Below are positions 29,969 through 39,549 of a DNA stretch of 64,000 nt, piece after piece (within the stretch, counting starts at the first letter, position 1; each line of letters begins with the position of its first letter). Both the position numbers and the translations under genes were made by a program. Where the stretch lies: contig NZ_RXLP01000002.1 in assembly GCF_004332295.1 (NCBI RefSeq), forward strand, positions 106,978 through 170,977, in the 5' to 3' direction. Under the pieces are notes generated by a model, which worked only from the letters and a program-made list of their open reading frames with translations, had not been told where the DNA came from and ran no database searches. This stretch comes from Alloscardovia theropitheci. Its GTDB lineage: Bacteria; Actinomycetota; Actinomycetes; Actinomycetales; Bifidobacteriaceae.

Positions 29969-32497
29969 ATGGAAAACAAAGCACCAGAGTTCATCGAAGT
30001 ACGCGGTGGCAATATAAACAATCTCAAAAATATTGATGTCAATATTCCCCTTCATAAATTTGTAGCTATTTCTGGCCCCTCTGGATCGGGTAAAAGTTCT
30101 TTAGCAATGGGGATTCTATACGCTGAGGGCTCTCGGCGTTATCTTGATGCGCTATCCACATACACGCGTCGACGCATTCATCAAAATAAGCAATCTCAAG
30201 TACATGAAATACGTCATATTCCATCTGCTATTGCATTACGTCAACGCCCAACAGTGCCGTCTGAAAGATCGACAGTAGGTTCTATGAGTGAAGCATTCAA
30301 TGTCGTTCGTCTCATTTTTTCTCGATTAGGGTCAACCGTCTGTCCGAATGGTCATAAAATCTCACCAAGTTTAGAAATCGCACACGCTATGGACCTTGCT
30401 GGCGACAAAATGGGGATTATCTCATGCCCTATCTGTCACATAGAGTTTATGGCTAAGTCCGCCGAAGATTTTGCTTTTAACTCAGCAGGTGCATGCCCCC
30501 AATGCCATGGCACAGGACAAATTCAAGAACTTGATCCTTCTAAAATTATCGCTGATGAAAATCTCAGCCTTGCTGATGGAGCAATAGCTTCATGGCGATT
30601 ACCTGGTAGAAATTTTATGCCGACAGTTGCGGCAAAATTAGGTGTACGAATAGATGTTCCTTTTAAAGATCTGACCGATAAGGAAAAGGACATCGTTCTC
30701 CATGGCAAAAAGCAAAAACTTGCAGTAGATTTCCCAACCTCGACGGGTCGTGTTTTTAGTACGGAAAATACTCTGTATGAAAATGCTTATGAAGCAGTAT
30801 ACGCATCACAAAAATCCGTAAAAAGCGATCGTGCTGTAGCCAAAATTAACTCTTTCTTCCATTTCTCTCAATGTCCTCATTGTCATGGAACCAGACTTAA
30901 TCCAGAATTGCTCACACAAATTACAGGTGGTTTCAATATTGCTCAGGTGAACGATTTGACTTTATCAGCTCTCGCTGATTGGGAAGAAAAAACTAAAGCA
31001 TCACTTCCATCCGAGATGCTTAATATGGCTACACTTCTCTTTAAGAATTTATCCGATACTGTACAGCCACTTCTCGATCTGGGCTTAGATTATCTCACTC
31101 TATCTCGCAATGGTAACACCCTCTCGACAGGAGAGCTGCAACGTATCCAGCTAGCTCGCACTCTTCGCACAGAAACTACTGGCGTGCTTTATGTACTTGA
31201 TGAACCATCTATCGGACTTCATCCTGACAATGTTGAGGGACTTATTCGTATATTCCGCCAACTCATTAGCCAAGGTAATTCGCTAGTCGTCGTCGATCAT
31301 GAAGTCAATATCATTAGCCATGCTGACTGGATTATCGAAATGGGGCCGCAAGCTGGAGATAAGGGCGGATATGTTATTGCACAAGGAACTCCAGCTGATT
31401 TGATGAATAATCAGCATTCCCTTATCGGACCGTATATAAGTGGTCAAGCTGATATTATGCACACGAAAATATCATCCAAGAAGACCATGAAACCAACTGA
31501 TCTGCACGTTTCTAAATTCTTTAACCTGAATGATGTTACAGTATCTATTCCAAGCCAAGAGATTACCTCCATATCAGGCTTCTCAGGAGCAGGGAAAACA
31601 AGCCTCATATTAGAAAGCCTTGTTCCTGCTATTCTCGCTCAGAAAAATAAAGAAAAATTACCTACTCAGGTAACAACTTTTGATACGCCTATTAAAGATG
31701 TTGTGAGCATAGACGCAAAGCCAGTTGGGAAAAATACCAGATCTACATTAGCTACGTACACGTCCATTATGACGAATTTACGAAAATTATACGCTTCTTT
31801 ACCACAATCGATAAGTGCGGGATACGGCATTTCCTATTTCTCATACAATAATAAAGAAGGCGCTTGTGCAAACTGCGGCGGTCAAGGAACTATAACTTTA
31901 GATATTCAATACTTGCCAGATATGGAAGAGACATGCCCAGTTTGTGACGGAACTCGCTATAAAAAAGAGATTCAAAAAATTACTTGGAATGGATATTCCA
32001 TTGTCGATATTCTGAATCTATCTGTCGATGATGCAATTAAAGTATTTGCCGATACTCCATCTATTCTTAAGGATCTACAAACGCTTAAGGAGATTGGACT
32101 GGCATATCTTCACCTTGGTGAAAGTACGCCAAGTTTATCTGGCGGTGAGGCTCAACGTCTAAAACTTGCTCAATACCTTAATCGTAATCGTTTACATACT
32201 ATGTTTGTATTTGACGAACCATCTATAGGACTACACCCACGCGACGTGCAGGTTCTTCTTGATGTCATGAACCAGCTCAAACAACGCGGAGCGACCGTCG
32301 TTATCATTACACATGATTTAGATATTATGACGAACAGCGACTATCTCATTGATTTAGGCCCACGTGGCGGAAATCGTGGCGGCCGTATTATGGCAGCAGG
32401 TAATCCTCACGAGCTTGTAACTTCTAAGATTGAAAGTCTTACACTCGATTATTTACGTAAACATTTTGAAACATTTGGATTGAACGATTACGAATAA
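29969..32497 (+). CDS. stand-alone short UvrA paralogue (UvrA2-like ABC ATPase)
   Basis: 842 residues with the UvrA arrangement: two ABC modules (Walker A at 36-44, GPSGSGKSS; second at about 537-545 with K543, GFSGAGKTS) and CxxC zinc modules (CPIC/CPQC, CPHC, CANC/CPVC). The signatures are LSTGELQRIQLA, a variant of LSGGE, and LSGGEAQRLKLA. It is about 100 residues shorter than housekeeping UvrA (about 940), and there is no uvrB or uvrC nearby. Short UvrA-like proteins of this kind are linked in other bacteria to damage tolerance or resistance to DNA-binding drugs; which applies here is unknown. Confidence 0.88.
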   Translation: MENKAPEFIEVRGGNINNLKNIDVNIPLHKFVAISGPSGSGKSSLAMGILYAEGSRRYLDALSTYTRRRIHQNKQSQVHEIRHIPSAIALRQRPTVPSERSTVGSMSEAFNVVRLIFSRLGSTVCPNGHKISPSLEIAHAMDLAGDKMGIISCPICHIEFMAKSAEDFAFNSAGACPQCHGTGQIQELDPSKIIADENLSLADGAIASWRLPGRNFMPTVAAKLGVRIDVPFKDLTDKEKDIVLHGKKQKLAVDFPTSTGRVFSTENTLYENAYEAVYASQKSVKSDRAVAKINSFFHFSQCPHCHGTRLNPELLTQITGGFNIAQVNDLTLSALADWEEKTKASLPSEMLNMATLLFKNLSDTVQPLLDLGLDYLTLSRNGNTLSTGELQRIQLARTLRTETTGVLYVLDEPSIGLHPDNVEGLIRIFRQLISQGNSLVVVDHEVNIISHADWIIEMGPQAGDKGGYVIAQGTPADLMNNQHSLIGPYISGQADIMHTKISSKKTMKPTDLHVSKFFNLNDVTVSIPSQEITSISGFSGAGKTSLILESLVPAILAQKNKEKLPTQVTTFDTPIKDVVSIDAKPVGKNTRSTLATYTSIMTNLRKLYASLPQSISAGYGISYFSYNNKEGACANCGGQGTITLDIQYLPDMEETCPVCDGTRYKKEIQKITWNGYSIVDILNLSVDDAIKVFADTPSILKDLQTLKEIGLAYLHLGESTPSLSGGEAQRLKLAQYLNRNRLHTMFVFDEPSIGLHPRDVQVLLDVMNQLKQRGATVVIITHDLDIMTNSDYLIDLGPRGGNRGGRIMAAGNPHELVTSKIESLTLDYLRKHFETFGLNDYE

Positions 32498-32538
32498 ACC
32501 ACGTGTTGTGATACATGATGCTCTGTATCAGAATATGA

Positions 32539-32574
32539 AAGAGCGACTAGACGCTGACAGGGCTAGTCGCTCTT
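32539..32574. terminator. bidirectional terminator between the UvrA paralogue and map
   Basis: A perfect 12-bp stem (32539-32550 with 32563-32574) with a 12-base loop between two convergent genes. On the minus strand TTTCATATTC follows. Confidence 0.8.
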
Positions 32575-32609
32575 CCCAAATAAAGTTCATGGTTACATTA
32601 GCAATTCAA

Positions 32610-33389
32610 TTATTCACCATCACGAGCAGTAAGGATAATTGGATCACCATCTGTAATCGCAATTGTGTGCTCGGTATGTGCTCCACGAGATCCATCTGCA
32701 GAACGCAGAGTCCATCCGTCCTTCTCATCTTGAATGATTTCATCAGTTGTAGCTAGGAACCATGGCTCGATAGCGATAACGAGACCTGGACGCAAGCGGT
32801 ATCCGTGATGTGCACGACCGTTATTTGGCACATGTGGATCACCATGCATAATATGACCTACGCCATGTCCACCGAATTCAAGATTGACATCATAACCATA
32901 GCTTGCAGCTACGTCGCCGATAGCCGCGGAAATGTCACCTAAACGATTACCTGCTCGAGCTTGGTCAATTCCTGCAGCAAGCGCTTCTTCTGTGCTCTTG
33001 ATGAGTCGAAGATCTTCTTGCCTTGCATCTCCAACTACAAAGCTGATTGCAGAGTCCCCTACCCAGCCGTCAACGTTTATAGCCAAGTCTAGAGAAAGCA
33101 AGTCACCGTTTTTGAGATTGTAGTCAAACGGTACCCCGTGAAGAACTGCATCATTTACCGAAGTGCAGATGTAGTGTGCAAAAGGACCCGTACCAAAATC
33201 TGGTGCATAATCGACGTAGCACGATGAAGCACCCTGGCGATTTTCAATTGCATTTTTAACAAAGTTGTCAATTTCAAGAAGATTAGTTCCAACTTTGGTC
33301 ATCTTTTTGAGATCAGATAAAATTTGACCAACAAATTTTCCTGCTGGACGCATTTGTTGGATTTCTTGCGGTGTCTTAAGTTCAATCAT
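32610..33389 (-). CDS. map: methionine aminopeptidase, type I
   Basis: Removes the initiator Met. The five metal ligands are in place with type-I spacing: D101, D112, H175 (GGHGVGH), E208 (IEPW) and E240 (TEHTIAI). The 259-residue length is usual, and there is no N-terminal zinc or SH3-binding extension. Single-gene unit. Confidence 0.96.
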   Translation of the reverse strand: MIELKTPQEIQQMRPAGKFVGQILSDLKKMTKVGTNLLEIDNFVKNAIENRQGASSCYVDYAPDFGTGPFAHYICTSVNDAVLHGVPFDYNLKNGDLLSLDLAINVDGWVGDSAISFVVGDARQEDLRLIKSTEEALAAGIDQARAGNRLGDISAAIGDVAASYGYDVNLEFGGHGVGHIMHGDPHVPNNGRAHHGYRLRPGLVIAIEPWFLATTDEIIQDEKDGWTLRSADGSRGAHTEHTIAITDGDPIILTARDGE

Positions 33390-33478
33390 GCTTTAAGAAT
33401 ACGCGCACGTCTAGGCAGCATTGCTCATTACGAATTTACCCTTGTACAGCTAGCTAGTGCGTACCCGTAGTAATGAAC

Positions 33479-34054
33479 TTAAACGAAACTTTTTAATCCG
33501 ATAAAAACTAATACAATACCACCAACAATTTCTGCTGGTTTTTCCCACTTTTCTCCCGCTTTATTTCCTGCATAAAGACCACATGCCACTGCAATGATAG
33601 TTGCTAATGCGACACATATAATCGTCAAACCAAAAGGTAAATTCCTTGACAGCCCCAAACTCGATCCCACAGCAACCGCATCAATGCTGCATGCAAAAGC
33701 AAGCGGAACTAGCGTTTTCCATGTCAAAGGTGGAATCGACATCAAATTTTCTTCCTCTACATCGTCTTTAAGCGCAGAACGAATCATTGTTCCGCCTACA
33801 AGTCCCAATAGAGTAAAAGAAATCCATGGTCCAACGCCATTGATAATTCCCGCGAGCGCATCACCCAAGAGGAAACCTGATGAAAGCATTAGTATATGAA
33901 CCGCAGTAAACCAAAAAATAGCGGCACCATAATTTCTATAGCCAAGTTTTCCATGCATTCGAGCACCAATAGACATAGCGACCGAAAGGGCATCAACTGA
34001 AAGCGTTGCACCCAAAGCCACCGCTGCTATTACTGCCGCACCAAAACTGAGCAT
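33479..34054 (-). CDS. mntP: manganese efflux pump MntP
   Basis: A 191-residue inner-membrane protein with six predicted helices and two DUF204 halves marked by SVDALSVAMSIG and SIDAVAVGSSLG; the buried Asp residues are the Mn2+ site in this family. The start at 34054 follows AGAGAGG; the frame extends 9 codons further up. It may connect with the Mn-type SodA in metal handling. No yybP-ykoY Mn riboswitch is recognisable upstream. Instead several CATCTCGATA repeats occur there. Confidence 0.92.
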   Translation of the reverse strand: MLSFGAAVIAAVALGATLSVDALSVAMSIGARMHGKLGYRNYGAAIFWFTAVHILMLSSGFLLGDALAGIINGVGPWISFTLLGLVGGTMIRSALKDDVEEENLMSIPPLTWKTLVPLAFACSIDAVAVGSSLGLSRNLPFGLTIICVALATIIAVACGLYAGNKAGEKWEKPAEIVGGIVLVFIGLKSFV

Positions 34055-34109
34055 ATTTTCCTCTCTGTATTTCCTATGCATCTAATCCTGTATCACCTGT
34101 ATTGCGAGT

Positions 34110-34322
34110 CATCTCGATAAGATTCACCACAATAAAATTCATCTCGATAAAAACTCATCACGATACAGCGAAAAGCGATTACGATACCTTCAATGTAACG
34201 GACAAAACAAGAAAAATACGTGATATTGATTACATAGTTACAGTTTCGAGGGGTCGAACTTTTGAGAATTTATTCATTGAGCATTGAACATTTAATCAGC
34301 GTCTGCACAAAACATCTCGATA
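34110..34322. repeat. scattered CATCTCGATA repeats between mntP and pepO
   Basis: Copies at 34110-34120, 34140-34150 (both CATCTCGATAA, exactly 30 bases apart), 34156-34165 (one mismatch) and 34313-34322. Three lie 56-111 bases upstream of the mntP start, an operator-like position. The remainder of 34055-34534 holds no gene I can support. Confidence 0.55.
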
Positions 34323-34534
34323 CACAATATCTTTATACGCTCGATGTGCTTTAAGCGCGATACTTTACACACCTTTTTTAGATGCCCAAACAAACTTGCA
34401 ATAAAAATTTCCGTTAATTAGACTCGCATGTAGGGTTCGCATGTAATGAACTTTACTATGTGTTCTACATGCATATGCCATAATAATTTCATACGTATAC
34501 GCGTACTATTACAAGCTTCAGAAAGGTATTATAT

Positions 34535-36613
34535 ATGGGACTCGATAGCAAACTTACTTCTGGAATCGATGTCGATTCCTTATCACAGAAGATTTCTGCA
34601 CGTTCAGACTTCTTCCGCCACGTCAATGGAACATGGATTGACTCATATAAACTTCCTGATGATAAAGCTGGTTATGGTTCTTTCCACAAGCTCAGCGATG
34701 ATGCAGAAGACCATCTCCACGATATTTTAGAAAATTCTCCAGAGTCTGCACCAAAATCTGCAGCACTCTATAATTCATTCATGAACACCGAGGCGATTGA
34801 AAAGGCTGGAATTAACCCTATTCGTGAAGACCTCAATCGCATTGATGAAGCGAATTCCAAACTCGAGTTAACACAAGTACTCGGAGCAATGGATGCAAGT
34901 GGCGGCCCAACCCTCTTCTCCGAATTCGTTTTTGCTAATCCTGGAGATCCTACACACTATATAGTTCACATTTCTCAATCTGGTCTAGGATTGCCTGATG
35001 AAGCGTACTATCGTGAAGAAAATCATAAGCCAATCGTCGAGAAGTACACTGGGATGGTTGCAAAGCTTTTGGAACTCGCAGGATATGCCAAGGATGAAAA
35101 GCAAAGCAATCGTTTCGCACGTAAATTTGTTGATGTAGAACGTCGTATCGCTTCATATCATTGGGATGTCGTCGATTCGCGAGATAGCGACAAGACATAC
35201 AATCCTCGTACTTTTGACCAGTTTGCTGCATCCCTTGCTAACTTTAATTTCATTGAATGGGTGAATTCTTGGCAAGAGGCATACAACAATACTGAAGCAT
35301 CTCAAGCTCAGCCTATTTCGTTGCACGATGCAATGAAAGATGTCATCGTGTATCAGCCAAGCTTCATTGAAGGCATTGATACTTTCTGGAGTGAGACAGA
35401 TCTTGATGATCTCAAATTGTGGGCTCGTGTGCACGTTATTCTTCAATGGGCTTCATATCTCCCATCTGAATTTGAGGACACGAAGTTTGCTTTCTATGGA
35501 CAAGTTCTTCGCGGAACACCGGTTCAGCGCGAGCGCTGGCGCCGTGCTATCGCACTTGTCGATGGCGTTAGCGGTGAAGAAATCGGCAAAGAGTATGTAC
35601 GCCGCCATTTCCCAGCTTCATCCAAGGAACGTATGGAGCAGCTTGTAGCCAACTTGATCAAGGCTTATGAGGTTTCTATCACTTCTAGTGCTTGGCTTGG
35701 TAAAGAAACACAGAAGAAAGCACTTGAAAAGCTCTCGAAGTTTACTCCAATGATTGGCTATCCAGATAAATGGCGCGATTATAGTGCTCTCGACATACGC
35801 CCAGAGTATAGCCTTATTCGCAACCTGCGTAACGCAAGCATTTATGAAAATTCATACTTCCTTGCGAAAGCGGGAACTGTAGTTAATAAGCGCGAATGGC
35901 TTATGACTCCGCAAACTGTCAACGCTTACTACGAGCCAACCACAAATGTAATCGTATTCCCGGCAGCTATTTTGCAGCCTCCATTCTTCAATGCTCAAGC
36001 GGATGATGCAGCTAACTATGGCGGTATTGGCGCTGTTATTGGTCACGAAATCGGACATGGCTTCGACGATCAAGGAAGCAAGTATGACGGTGACGGCGTA
36101 CTCCAAGATTGGTGGACATCCGAAGATCGTGAGCGCTTTGAGAAACTTACTGGCGCACTTATTAGCCAATACGATCAGTTCACACCTAAAGCAGTGGCGG
36201 ATAAGTATATCGCAGAAGGTAAGGCAGATAAGATGCCACACGTCAAGGGCGCTTTCACCATTGGTGAGAATATCGGTGACCTTGGTGGGGTTAACATTGC
36301 TTTGAAGGCATATGCCTTGGCTCTCGGTGCTAAGGATGACTCACAAGAAGAGATCGACAAGGCTCTCAAATCTGCTCCAGTAATGGATGGCTATACAGGT
36401 CTTCAGCGTTTCTTCTTAGCATATGCATCTATCTGGCGTAGCGTTAACCGAGTAGAGTTGGCAGAGCAGTATCTACAAATTGATCCACATTCTCCTGCGG
36501 AATTCCGAGTTAACGGTATCGTTCGTAATGTTGATCGCTTCTATGAGGCATTTGATGTTAACGATACTGACGATATGTATCTTGCGCCAGAGGAACGCGT
36601 ACACATCTGGTAA
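34535..36613 (+). CDS. pepO: M13-family endopeptidase (PepO)
   Basis: A 692-residue zinc metallopeptidase of the neprilysin family. The HExxH site is H504-E505-I-G-H508 (VIGHEIGHGFDDQG); the third ligand and its partner lie in GENIGDLGG (577-585), with catalytic NAYYEP upstream. No signal peptide or membrane helix is visible, so it should be cytoplasmic and act on oligopeptides, as PepO does in lactic bacteria. SD AGAAAGG precedes the ATG. Confidence 0.95.
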   Translation: MGLDSKLTSGIDVDSLSQKISARSDFFRHVNGTWIDSYKLPDDKAGYGSFHKLSDDAEDHLHDILENSPESAPKSAALYNSFMNTEAIEKAGINPIREDLNRIDEANSKLELTQVLGAMDASGGPTLFSEFVFANPGDPTHYIVHISQSGLGLPDEAYYREENHKPIVEKYTGMVAKLLELAGYAKDEKQSNRFARKFVDVERRIASYHWDVVDSRDSDKTYNPRTFDQFAASLANFNFIEWVNSWQEAYNNTEASQAQPISLHDAMKDVIVYQPSFIEGIDTFWSETDLDDLKLWARVHVILQWASYLPSEFEDTKFAFYGQVLRGTPVQRERWRRAIALVDGVSGEEIGKEYVRRHFPASSKERMEQLVANLIKAYEVSITSSAWLGKETQKKALEKLSKFTPMIGYPDKWRDYSALDIRPEYSLIRNLRNASIYENSYFLAKAGTVVNKREWLMTPQTVNAYYEPTTNVIVFPAAILQPPFFNAQADDAANYGGIGAVIGHEIGHGFDDQGSKYDGDGVLQDWWTSEDRERFEKLTGALISQYDQFTPKAVADKYIAEGKADKMPHVKGAFTIGENIGDLGGVNIALKAYALALGAKDDSQEEIDKALKSAPVMDGYTGLQRFFLAYASIWRSVNRVELAEQYLQIDPHSPAEFRVNGIVRNVDRFYEAFDVNDTDDMYLAPEERVHIW

Positions 36614-36628
36614 CGATTAAACTCTTCC

Positions 36629-36722
36629 TGTTTCCTCATGGAATACATTTGCATGAGGAAACATGGGGAAATTATGACGTTTGTGAGCTTCTACGAATCT
36701 TTTTCTGGAAGCTCACAAACGT
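36629..36722. terminator. two tandem hairpins between pepO and the ssb paralogue
   Basis: The first hairpin is a perfect 12-bp stem, 36629-36640 with 36652-36663. The second is a perfect 15-bp stem, 36677-36691 with 36708-36722, loop 16 bases. Neither is followed by a clear T run. They sit between convergent genes and probably end both transcripts. Confidence 0.65.
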
Positions 36723-36769
36723 ATTAGCGAGAAATAAATAACTGCGCGCTGATTCTTACTATCACATCG

Positions 36770-37354
36770 CTACATAACAGGCTCATTAATTCCATCGCTT
36801 TCCAGAGAATCTGTTCTCTCACCAACTGATGGAACCTGTGAGGTTGAATTAGTCGATTCCGCTACGCTTTCTGTATTATTTTCGTTGTTATGCACACTCT
36901 GCTCTATAGATGCATCGTGCGATGCATTATCATTTTCTGCATTACTGTTGCTACCAGTGTTACTATGTTCATTATTTCGTGACTGAGCAGTGGGCTCATT
37001 TTTTGAGAATACAGTTGAACCGAGTGTAAGATCATGTCCAATCCCCGATGCTTCAATACTTGGGAGTGTATGCGTTACACCTTCTTTCTCCCACGTGTCT
37101 ACGGTTAAAGTACCGGTCACGATGATGGGATCACCGATTTTAAGTGACTTAATAGCATTAGTTGCTAATGAACGGAAGGCTTTGACTTGCACCCATGTGG
37201 TATCCGAGGATTTCCACTGGTTTTCTTTCGCACTAAAGTATCGTTTCGTCGATCCTACACGAAAACTACATGCAGGTATATGAGAAGTCGTGTTCCATTG
37301 ACGTGGTTCAGTTCCTACATACCCGCTCAGAACTATATGAGCTGTATTTGTCAT
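36770..37354 (-). CDS. single-stranded DNA-binding protein paralogue
   Basis: 194 residues. The N-terminal OB fold (about 1-115) shows ssb features: VLSGYVGTEPRQW, FRVGSTKRY, TWVQVKAFRSLATNAIKSLKIGDPIIVTGTL. The tail is Asn/Ser/Glu-rich and ends in NEPVM, not the acidic DDDIPF-type tip that recruits replication partners. It is therefore probably a secondary SSB, as used in natural competence or mobile DNA in other species; the housekeeping copy would be elsewhere. It is a single gene with its own promoter region (37355-37555). Confidence 0.85.
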   Translation of the reverse strand: MTNTAHIVLSGYVGTEPRQWNTTSHIPACSFRVGSTKRYFSAKENQWKSSDTTWVQVKAFRSLATNAIKSLKIGDPIIVTGTLTVDTWEKEGVTHTLPSIEASGIGHDLTLGSTVFSKNEPTAQSRNNEHSNTGSNSNAENDNASHDASIEQSVHNNENNTESVAESTNSTSQVPSVGERTDSLESDGINEPVM

Positions 37355-37445
37355 AACAATCTCCTGTAATGTGATACTACGTTCTTCTAGAAGTAGTTCT
37401 ACTGTGGCAGATTGTTTACTGTGATACCAAGTTTAAAAATGATTG

Positions 37446-37462
37446 TTATCCATTGTGGATAC
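37446..37462. promoter_or_regulatory. two overlapping DnaA-box-like sequences
   Basis: TTATCCATT (37446-37454) and, on the other strand, GTATCCACA (37454-37462) are each close to the TTATCCACA consensus, head to head, about 92-108 bases upstream of the ssb paralogue. Possibly a DnaA-regulated promoter; possibly chance. Confidence 0.25.
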
Positions 37463-37545
37463 ACGCCCGAAGGAAATGGGATTATTATAATCTGACGAAA
37501 CATTACCAGTATCAAGGTTTACTTACACAATAAAGCCGTACCTGT

Positions 37546-37590
37546 TAGATATAAAATTGGGATTCATGGTGCGATACCATGAATCCCAAT
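37546..37590 (-). terminator. intrinsic terminator of proS
   Basis: A perfect 15-bp stem (37556-37570 with 37576-37590), loop 5. On the minus strand TTTTATATC follows. It lies 21 bases after the proS stop. Confidence 0.9.
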
Positions 37591-37610
37591 CTCCTATTGA
37601 TGTGAATTAT

Positions 37611-39383
37611 TTACAATTCACGTACACTCTTGATAATTGCCTCGGCGGCTTCTTCAATCGGCACTACTTGAGTATCTGAGCCATCGCGGTGACGGATCTC
37701 AATAGTACCGTTTGCAACGGTATCTCGACCAGAAACAGCAATCAATGGCATACCCAAAAGTTCGGAATCCTTAAACTTAATTCCAGGAGAAACCTTTGCA
37801 CGATCGTCAAAGATTACTTCCACACCTGCTGCATCCAAATCAGCAACAAGTTTTTCTGCAGTATCAAATGCTATCTGATCTCGTCCTGTAGCAATGACAT
37901 GAACCTGAGCTGGGGCAACGGAAGCTGGCCACTTTAAGCCATTTTCATCATTATGATACTCAGCGATACAACTCATAACGCGAGATACACCGATACCGTA
38001 GGAGCCCATCCATACAGGTACAGACTTACCATTCTCGTTAAGAACATTTAATCCCAATGCTTGAGAGTACTTCAAACCAAGCTGGAATACTTGTCCGATT
38101 TCTACACCACGTTCCAAACTCAACGGACCAGATCCATCTGGGCTCATATCTCCAGTGCGTACTTCGACTGCTTCTACGAAGCCATCAGCTTCAAAGTCGC
38201 GACCGTATACAGCATGGAATACATGCACTCCCGGTAAATCAGCTCCTGTAATCCACTCGGATCCGCGTGCAATATGTGCATCAAGCAAATACTTGATTCG
38301 CGATTTGCCTTCATCATCGGCATTTTGAGGACCGAGCACACCAGGCCCGATGTAGCCCTTAACAAGCTCAGGGAACTTCGCTAAATCTTCTGGCGTAGCT
38401 TCCTCAATTTCGGCTGGCTCGAAGCTAGCTTCAAGACGCTTCATATCAACTTGACGATCACCTGGCACGCCAATAGCAACTATTTCACGCTCGCCAGTCG
38501 GGTGCATAACAGCAATCATCAAATTCTTGAGAGTATCCCCCGCTTCATAGGTCTTTCCATCAGAGCGAGGATGCAGTTCATTCGCCTTGTCAACAAGAGA
38601 TTCGATAGTTGGCGAATCAGGAGTTTCCAATGCAACCATAGCTTCGGTCTGACTATAGTCGATATCATCTGGCTTCACAGTCGTAAGCGCTTCAACATTC
38701 CATGACGTTCCAGATGGTGCTAAAGCGAATGTGTCCTCACCAATTGGCAAAGGCGCAAGGAACTCTTCGGAAGCGAAACCACCCATTGGGCCAGCATTTG
38801 CATGAACCATGACATATTCGACACCTAAACGCTTGAAAATGCGCTCGTATGCATCACGCTGCATATAGTATGACTTTTTTAAATCCTCTTCCGTCATGTC
38901 AAAGGAATACGCATCCTTCATCACGAATTCGCGACCACGAATCATTCCAGCGCGTGGACGGAATTCATCACGATACTTTGCATGGATTTGGTACAACGTC
39001 ACAGGAAGATCTTTATATGACGAATACATGTCCTTAACCATGAGGGTGAACATTTCTTCAGCCGTTGGAACAAGAAGATAATCAGCTTCATGGCGATCCT
39101 TGACACGGAATATGTTATCGCCATATTCTTCCCAGCGATTAGTTGCCGCGTATGGCTCTTTTGGAAGCAAAACTGGGAATTCAACTTCCTGTGCTCCCGT
39201 GACTGCCATTTCTTCACGGATGATATTTTCAATCTTACGTAAAACCTTAAGACCGAGTGGTAGCCAAGAGTAGAGACCTGGCCCCACTTTACGGATGTAC
39301 CCAGCACGGATAAGCAACTTTGCAGATGTTACGTCTGCATCAGATGGATCATCGCGCAATGTACGCAAAAATAGTTGTGACAT
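37611..39383 (-). CDS. proS: prolyl-tRNA synthetase (bacterial type with editing insert)
   Basis: Charges tRNA-Pro. I start at MSQLFLRTLRDDP (39383), the usual N terminus of bacterial ProRS; the frame continues 21 codons up, and no good SD marks either start, so a leaderless transcript is possible. The 590 residues show class II motifs: VGPGLYSWLPLG, GMIRGREFVMKDAYSFD, and a late GSYGIGVSRV. An editing (INS) insertion lies in the middle, and a C-terminal anticodon-binding domain follows. No T-box leader is recognisable. Confidence 0.95.
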   Translation of the reverse strand: MSQLFLRTLRDDPSDADVTSAKLLIRAGYIRKVGPGLYSWLPLGLKVLRKIENIIREEMAVTGAQEVEFPVLLPKEPYAATNRWEEYGDNIFRVKDRHEADYLLVPTAEEMFTLMVKDMYSSYKDLPVTLYQIHAKYRDEFRPRAGMIRGREFVMKDAYSFDMTEEDLKKSYYMQRDAYERIFKRLGVEYVMVHANAGPMGGFASEEFLAPLPIGEDTFALAPSGTSWNVEALTTVKPDDIDYSQTEAMVALETPDSPTIESLVDKANELHPRSDGKTYEAGDTLKNLMIAVMHPTGEREIVAIGVPGDRQVDMKRLEASFEPAEIEEATPEDLAKFPELVKGYIGPGVLGPQNADDEGKSRIKYLLDAHIARGSEWITGADLPGVHVFHAVYGRDFEADGFVEAVEVRTGDMSPDGSGPLSLERGVEIGQVFQLGLKYSQALGLNVLNENGKSVPVWMGSYGIGVSRVMSCIAEYHNDENGLKWPASVAPAQVHVIATGRDQIAFDTAEKLVADLDAAGVEVIFDDRAKVSPGIKFKDSELLGMPLIAVSGRDTVANGTIEIRHRDGSDTQVVPIEEAAEAIIKSVREL

Positions 39384-39549
39384 ACGAATTACTTGTGAGC
39401 TCATAAACCACAAGATTATTCGCGCTACACGACTTTGGGAGCGCACGTTATAAAGTACTGTGTTCTGTGTAAGTATGTTCTCTATCGAGTCTTATAAATT
39501 CATTGATGTGAAAGCTCGGCCAGATCAATTTCGCATCAGGAGGACGATA

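Noticed and set aside
34055..34534. yybP-ykoY Mn riboswitch upstream of mntP
   Set aside because: Looked for its conserved core on the minus strand; not recognisable.
39384..39549. T-box leader upstream of proS
   Set aside because: No T-box sequence or specifier-like stem is visible in the short upstream gap.
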